Assembly: GCF_949774975.1 (NCBI RefSeq)
Contig: NC_083105.1
Span: forward strand, 70,324,924-70,388,923
Length of the DNA stretch: 64,000 bases
Source: Lagenorhynchus albirostris
Lineage: Eukaryota; Chordata; Mammalia; Artiodactyla; Delphinidae
Reading direction: 5' to 3'
Part shown: positions 59,395-64,000 of the stretch, piece after piece
How positions within the stretch are numbered: the stretch's first letter is position 1
Layout: each line of letters begins with the position of its first letter
Program-made: the position numbers and the translations under genes
Notes under the pieces: model-generated
What the model saw: only the letters and a program-made list of their open reading frames with translations
What the model was told of the DNA's origin: nothing
Database searches by the model: none

Positions 59395-60436
59395 TCCTTA
59401 AAAAAGTAAAAATAGAGTTACCATATGATCTAGCAATCCTACTCCTGGGCATATATCCAGAGAAAATTCTAATTGGAAAAGATACACGCACCCCAATGTT
59501 CATAGTGTAAGCCTTGACATTTACCAAAGAATGAGGAAGAAGAATGAGAAAGAAGGTGGTCTTCTCCCTTCCCCCCCTTTTCTTTGATTATAAAAATGTA
59601 GCCCCCTTTTTTCTCTGGGCTGTGCTCCCTTGCCTGCCTGCTTGTATCTCTCACAAGCATCCTATGCTAATAAACTCACTCTTTGCCTCACACTGAATTC
59701 ATTCTGTGCTGAAACAAAAGAACCTGAGCTTCAGTAAGTCCTGACTCCAGGTGAGCAGTTTAAATTAAAAGACACTGGGTTCAAGTCCCCTCCTAAGTCA
59801 GGGGCTGTGGGTTCAAGTCCCAATCTGAGGTGTGGCTGGGTTCGAGCCCCATCTGAAGGAGTGAGGTTTCAATAGCAGCACTATTTACACGAGCCAAGAC
59901 ATAGAAGCAACCTAAATGTCCGTCGACAGATGAATGGGTAAAGAAGATGTGGTACATATATACAATGGAATACTACTCAGCCATAAGAAGGAATGAAATA
60001 ATGCTGTTTGCAGCAACGTGGATGGACCTAGAGATTATCATACTAAGTGAAGTAAGTCAGACAGAGAGAGACAAATGTCATATGATATCACTTATATGTG
60101 GAATCTAAAGTATTGATACAAATGAACTTATTTATAAAACAGAAATGGACTCATGGACATAGAAAACAAACTTATGATTACCAAAGTGGAAAAGGGAGTG
60201 GGAGGGATAAATTAGGAATTTGGGATTAATAGATACACACTACTATATATAAAATACATAACCAACAATGGACTACTGTATAGCACAGGGAACTATACTC
60301 AATATCTTGTAATAACCTATAATGGAAAAGAACCTGAAAAAGAATATGCATGTATAAATAACTGAATATATATAACTCAATCACTCTACTGTACACCTGA
60401 GACATTGTAAATAAACTATATTTCAATAAAAAAGAA
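59395..60436 (+). mobile_element. L1 LINE, 5'-truncated, with TSD, split by an LTR
   Basis: The L1 starts in the ORF2 C-terminus (AAAGTAAAAATAGAGTTACC ATATGATC) and ends ACTATATTTCAATAAAAAAG A-rich. Its flanks are AAAATCAGTTTTCA at 59380-59393 and 60437-60450. A 366-bp solo LTR at 59506-59871 interrupts it. Confidence 0.93.
59506..59871 (+). mobile_element. Solo LTR of a class I endogenous retrovirus
   Basis: The LTR starts TG and ends CA and is flanked by ATAG at 59502-59505 and 59872-59875. The L1 reads GTTC-ATAG-CAGCAC without it, so the 4-bp TSD is certain; 4 bp fits gammaretrovirus-like (ERV1) integration. TATA-like GATTATAAAAATG at 59586, AATAAA at 59669-59674. The U5 end holds three ~30-bp repeats, each with a GGTTCRAGYCC motif (59778, 59810, 59839). 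No viral genes are present. Confidence 0.88.
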
Positions 60437-60450
60437 AAAATCAGTTTTCA

Positions 60451-60927
60451 AAAAAGAAAAAAAGGCTAAGTTGAAAGTTCCATATTTACTCTCAGCCTTT
60501 GTGTAAATAAATGCAAATATGAAAGAGAAGATCAAATTCATCATTCATCATATGAAACATTTGTAGCTGGAATCCTGTAGAGAGATTTATCTCCTTTTTC
60601 TGTGTTTTGGCCTTTAAACAGATTGAGAAGATGATTAAACCACACAAGAAATTCACACTAAGATACTGATCACATAATGTGTGCCACTCCTCTATAGAGT
60701 GTTCGCATTTTAAAAGAGGACTGAAGTAGGCATCCAACTAGAATAAACAATCTGGAAAAGTTTTTTGAATAAAGGAATGGATAATTTTAAATTGTTAGGA
60801 GAAGATTGGGTACTGTCTTTCCAAGGCTATTCGCATCACATAATATGGGGGACAGCCTGGTACTAACACAATCAGAAAAAAAAGAAACAATGTTAAAACA
60901 GCTTACTAACAAAATCAGCAACCCCCC

Positions 60928-60928
<1 letters not shown>
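60451..60928. other. No gene seen
   Basis: Unassigned sequence; the 81-codon reverse ORF at 60492-60737 lacks motifs. Confidence 0.35.

Positions 60929-60978
<50 letters not shown>
60929..60978. repeat. (AC)25 microsatellite
   Basis: An uninterrupted ~50-bp AC run following ACCCCCCA. Long and pure, so probably polymorphic. Confidence 0.98.
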
Positions 60979-60980
<2 letters not shown>

Positions 60981-61216
60981 ATCTAAGTTGATTCTAAATC
61001 CTTCTCTAACCGTATAGGTATTTTCTTTCATGCCCTAGTCCAGTGCCCAAACCTGGCTACACATCAGAGCTGCTAGGAGAGCATATACATTTTTTTATTA
61101 GAAAATAATATATTTTCATGGAAAAGTATGTTCAAATGGTCCAGAATAGCATAAATAAAGTGTAAAATTCTGCCATCCTTTTTCTACTCCCCAGGAGTAT
61201 CTACCATTACATATGC
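60979..61216. other. No gene; possible old L1 UTR scrap
   Basis: Bases ~61090-61195 (GAAAATAATATATTTTCATG GAAAAGTATG, then TTTCTACTCCCCAGG) resemble old L1 3' sequence. Otherwise unassigned. Confidence 0.4.
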
Positions 61217-61586
61217 CTCCCTCCCTCCCTTCCTTCTTCCCTCCCTCCCCCTCCCTCCCTCTCCCCCTCCCTCATTCCCTCCCCCCTCCCTTCCTCCCTC
61301 CCTTCCTCCTTCCCTCTCTTCCTCCCTTCTTTCCTTCCCTCCTTCCCTCCTCCCTTCCTTCCTTCCTTCCTCCTTCCCTCTCTCTCTCTCTCTCCCTCCT
61401 TTCCTCTCTCCCTCTCTCCCTTTCTCCCTCCCTCTGTTCCTTCCTTCCTTCCTCCTTCCCTCTCCCCCTTCCTTCCCTCCCACCCTTCCTCCCTCCCTTC
61501 CTTCCTTCCTTCCTTCCTTCCTTCCCTCCCTCACTCCTTCCCTCCCTTCCTTCCTTCCTTCCTTCCTTCCTTCCTTCCTTCCTTCC
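61217..61586. repeat. Long polypyrimidine (CCTT/CCCT)n satellite
   Basis: About 370 bases of nearly pure C/T on the + strand, with CCTT and CCCT units and a (CT)8 patch at ~61378-61393. The 170- and 116-codon low-complexity ORFs here (Pro/Ser/Leu-rich forward, Gly/Glu/Arg-rich reverse) are products of the repeat. Confidence 0.97.
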
Positions 61587-61587
61587 T

Positions 61588-61800
61588 CAAAAATTTATTA
61601 AACACCTGCTATATACAGGCACTGTTCCAACTGTGGGGACACAAAGAACAAGACAGACAAGATCCTTGTGTAATGGGCCTTGCTATAACTTTAGAAATAA
61701 ACAAATAAAATATATTATCAGATAAAAAGTATAAAGAATTGCAGAAAAAAGAGCATAATGGGCAGGAAGAGACTGTGGATGAAGTTAATCGGGCCAGAAC
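61588..61800 (-). mobile_element. Ancient interspersed repeat, antisense
   Basis: AAATTTATTAAACACCTGCT ATATACAGGCACTGTTCCAA CTGTGGGGACACAAAGAACA AGACAGAC follows the antisense start of the same old family as at 15561 and 27680. The polypyrimidine tract abuts its start. Confidence 0.7.
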
Positions 61801-62718
61801 CTTGAAAAGATAGTTTTAGTTTTTCCAGATGGTTGCTGCCATAATTCTGAGTGATAAGGCTTATAAGTCCATTTGTAGATTTATCATCTTTAGTCCTTAT
61901 CTATTGATCCCTCATCATGCAAGATGAAGTATTTAGCTTTCTTATAATAGTTCCCTACTCCACAATACTTCTCCCAAGTTTTGTTCGTTATATTTTACAT
62001 TAATCTTTTTATTGCTTACCTTTGTAACTTGAACCTCCATTCTTATTTGGTCAGTTTGGACAGTTTCTTTTGATTCTGCTAAGCATTATAAAAGCTCATA
62101 TTTCTGGGCTATATGCTAGATATATAAAATAAGTTTCTCTGAGGGACTTGGAATTTATATTTAAAATCGGAAGCCCTTGGAATGTTCTAATGATCATCTG
62201 ATTGGTAACCATTGCCCTAGGCTCCCTTCTCTGCCTCCAGAAAGTGAGTAGATCCATTCTCCTACTTTAACTAACTCAGTGTTTTTTCACACTTCTGCAC
62301 CTCACACAGTTCATAAGTATGCAACTGAGATCAATATTTACGATATATTTAACATTCCTAAAATATATATTTAAAATATATATTTGCTTAAATGAAAATA
62401 CATATGTATTAAATTTTTTTTGTTTGTTTTTTGCTTTAAGTGAAGATATACATAAGATATAAGACACACGCTGTGATGGCAGAGTATCATCAAGCCAAGT
62501 GACTAACATGGTCTTGTACAGGGTGAGGTACCATTTGGGGTAAGAAGGAAAATACATAAAAACAATGGAAGGTTGGCTGCTTCCTGGAATAGGTGAGAAC
62601 TTTAGACAAAGACAGCAAAGAGCTCTAACTCCGATAGCAATATTGTCAGTCAGGGTTTTCAGTGCAATCACAGAAAAGCTGGTTGATTTTGAGCAGAAAA
62701 TGAATTTGTTGAAAGGAT
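61801..62718. other. No gene seen
   Basis: AT-rich, with TATATATTTAAAATATATAT -like patches at ~62350-62385. The 131-codon reverse ORF at 62276-62671 has no recognisable motif. Confidence 0.35.
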
Positions 62719-62733
62719 TTGGGGGGGAGGAGT

Positions 62734-62742
62734 CAAGATGGC
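62734..62742 (+). promoter_or_regulatory. YY1-like site at the L1 start
   Basis: CAAGATGGC near base 14 of the L1 5' UTR matches the YY1 site known to set the L1 transcription start in human L1. Role here is inferred from position and sequence. Confidence 0.65.
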
Positions 62743-62922
62743 AATGTGGGAAGACGCAGAGTTAGCGTCTCCTCACAACTAGGGCATCTGCTGGCTGCTG
62801 CTGGGGGACTCTGATCCCCAAGGAGACAGGACGAACTCCAAAGTGAACTGGTAGGATGTAGGGGGACTGAGGAGGGAGGAGAAGTGGAGGCCAGACAAGA
62901 TCAGTGCCCCTGAGGCCAGGGA

Positions 62923-63610
62923 AATCAGAAGAGGCAGGTGGGAGGGACTCTCCGGGAAGACCGGGAGAGGAGCACAGGGCGATCGCTTGGCCCACTTGGG
63001 CAGGGGAGCCTGCTGAGCTCCCAAGCTGCTTCCCTCCCATCCAAAGCCCCATCCAGGCTGCGTGGGTCCTGGGAGCATAGGAGGGAGGCCAAGGAGATCA
63101 GGAGTGGCAGGCAGGAGGGGCCATCCAGGAGGAGCAGGAGAGGAGAGGAGGGAGGTCGCCCTGCCCACTGGGGTCCGGGGAGCCTGCTGACCTCTCAGGC
63201 CAATCCCCTGCCCTCCAAAGCCCCCTCCAAGTTGCGTGGGTCCTTGGAGGTGTAGGAAGGAGGCCGAGAGGAGAACAAGAGAGGCAGCCAGGAGGGGCTC
63301 TCAGGGAGGAGTGGGAGAGGAGCAGAGGGTGATTGCCCCAATCAATTGGGCAAGGGGAGCCTGCTGAGCTCCCAGGCCGGTCCCCTGCCCTGCAAGGTCC
63401 CCCTCTCCCCCCACCAGCCATATTGGCCCTGGGGGCATAGGAGGGAGGCTGGGGAGATCAGGAGAGGCAGGCGGGAGGGGCCCTCTCTGACCCCAGACTG
63501 GAGGAGCAGGAGAGGAGAGGAGGACATTTGCTCCACCCACTCGAGCCCAGGAAGCTTGCTAGACTCCCAGGTGAGGTCCCCTGCCCCTGAGACCGGGCTG
63601 GGGGGCATGT
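62923..63610 (+). repeat. Four tandem ~175-bp L1 5' UTR monomers
   Basis: Units start near 62923, 63097, 63274 and 63457 (spacings 174, 177, 183). Each begins ATCAGRAGRGGCAGGNGGGA or a variant, then GGAGAGGAGCAgAGGG-like text. Next come CCCAC/CAATTGGGCAGGGGAGCC TGCTGA and TCCCAGGCC...CCCTGCCCT. Units one to three end with GTGGGTCC-TGG..CATAGGAGGGAGGC or a variant. The fourth is shorter and diverges after ~63600. Confidence 0.88.
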
Positions 63611-64000
63611 CTGGGCCCCTTCTGTTCCTTGACCCTAAGCCCCACCCCCCACAGACCCCAGGGTCTTTTCCAGCTCTGTGGGTCCTGAACATTAGCCTTG
63701 CCCACCTCCCAAACCCTGCTCTCCACAGCCAAGGCCTTCCCCTCCCACTTTTTAAATTTCTTTCCCCCCTCCTCTTTTTTACTATTGTGGTACCAATGTA
63801 CCTTCTGGTTGTCAATTCATCTATATATATTTTTTACATTCTTTCTAACATATCTGTTAGTTTCCTAGTTTAATTTTATTTTTTACTTTGTTATTTTTCT
63901 CTCTTTCTTTTTGCCACCCCATGTGGCTTGTGGGATCTTGATTCACAGCCTGGGGTCAGGGGCGAAGCTCCTGCAGAGGGAGCTCTAAGTCCAAACCACT

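Larger units (their letters stand above)
62721..64000 (+). mobile_element. L1 LINE 5' UTR, possibly a full-length element, cut by the window
   Basis: It starts GGGGGGGAGGAGTCAAGATG GC, the hallmark first bases of mammalian L1 mRNA, on a GC-rich body unlike its AT-rich surroundings. Four tandem ~175-bp monomers follow. After these comes a pyrimidine-rich stretch (63640-63905), then GGCTTGTGGGATCTTGATTC ACAGCCTGGGGTCAGG, typical of cetartiodactyl L1 just before ORF1. ORF1 itself would lie beyond 64000. Reverse and forward ORFs of 80-175 codons here are products of GC-rich UTR sequence. Confidence 0.85.

Noticed and set aside
61184..61725. 170-codon Pro/Ser-rich and 116-codon Gly/Glu/Arg-rich ORFs on opposite strands
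   Set aside because: Both are direct translations of the CCTT/CCCT repeat; no complexity, no start context, no domain.
62762..63873. Several 80-175-codon ORFs in both strands
   Set aside because: They lie in the GC-rich L1 5' UTR monomers, overlap on both strands and follow the tandem repeat.

Overview
This window is nuclear DNA of a cetacean, most likely a toothed whale. It holds no protein-coding, rRNA or tRNA gene that I can support. The lineage call rests on CHR-type tRNA-Glu-derived SINEs. They occur as a short (~190-215 bp) and a long (~310-405 bp) form, head GGGCTTCCCTGGTGGCGCAG, many of them clean and with intact target-site duplications (TSDs). Also present are L1 elements with a cetartiodactyl-type 3' UTR and a mariner close to the ruminant/cetacean Mariner1 type. 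I saw no BovB/Bov-tA (ruminant), PRE-1 (pig) or Alu/B1. I read the window as intergenic or deep intronic.

Layout. 1-1690: L1 3' end, then a TA-rich satellite. 2-10 kb: ancient MIR and other old repeats plus three CHR SINEs. 10.6-11.3 kb: antisense L1 3' end. 12.9-13.6 kb: a MIR split by a solo LTR. 13.9-18.1 kb: three CHR SINEs around a repeat-poor stretch. 20.0-20.8 kb: a pogo/Tigger-like transposon carrying a CHR SINE. 21-30 kb: MIRs, a MER5A, an old L1 and two more SINEs. 31.9-33.1 kb: a full-length but dead mariner. 33.5-37.1 kb: an old repeat split by an old L1, a tailless SINE and a CT tract. 37.1-40.5 kb: the longest repeat-poor stretch. 41.8-45.2 kb: old L1 and a second Tigger-like element. 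46.2-50.8 kb: a broken L1 ORF2, split by a SINE and by a retroposed transcript, then a second L1 3' end. 51.2-52.1 kb: an LTR split by a 145-bp TA-flanked element. 52.8-56.1 kb: two SINEs and a TSD-flanked L1. 59.1-60.45 kb: an unusual composite in which one TSD sequence occurs three times. 60.9-61.6 kb: a CA microsatellite and a 370-bp polypyrimidine tract. 62.7 kb to the end: the 5' UTR of an L1 with about four tandem ~175-bp monomers, possibly a full-length element continuing past the window.

Nothing here works together as a pathway. What can be read is the order of insertions. MIR, MER5A and Tigger-like elements are oldest; L1, LTRs and mariner landed in or beside them; CHR SINEs landed last, often inside older repeats. 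Coordinates with a named TSD are exact to a base or two. Edges of ancient repeats are approximate, and every family name is from recognition, not from a database search.
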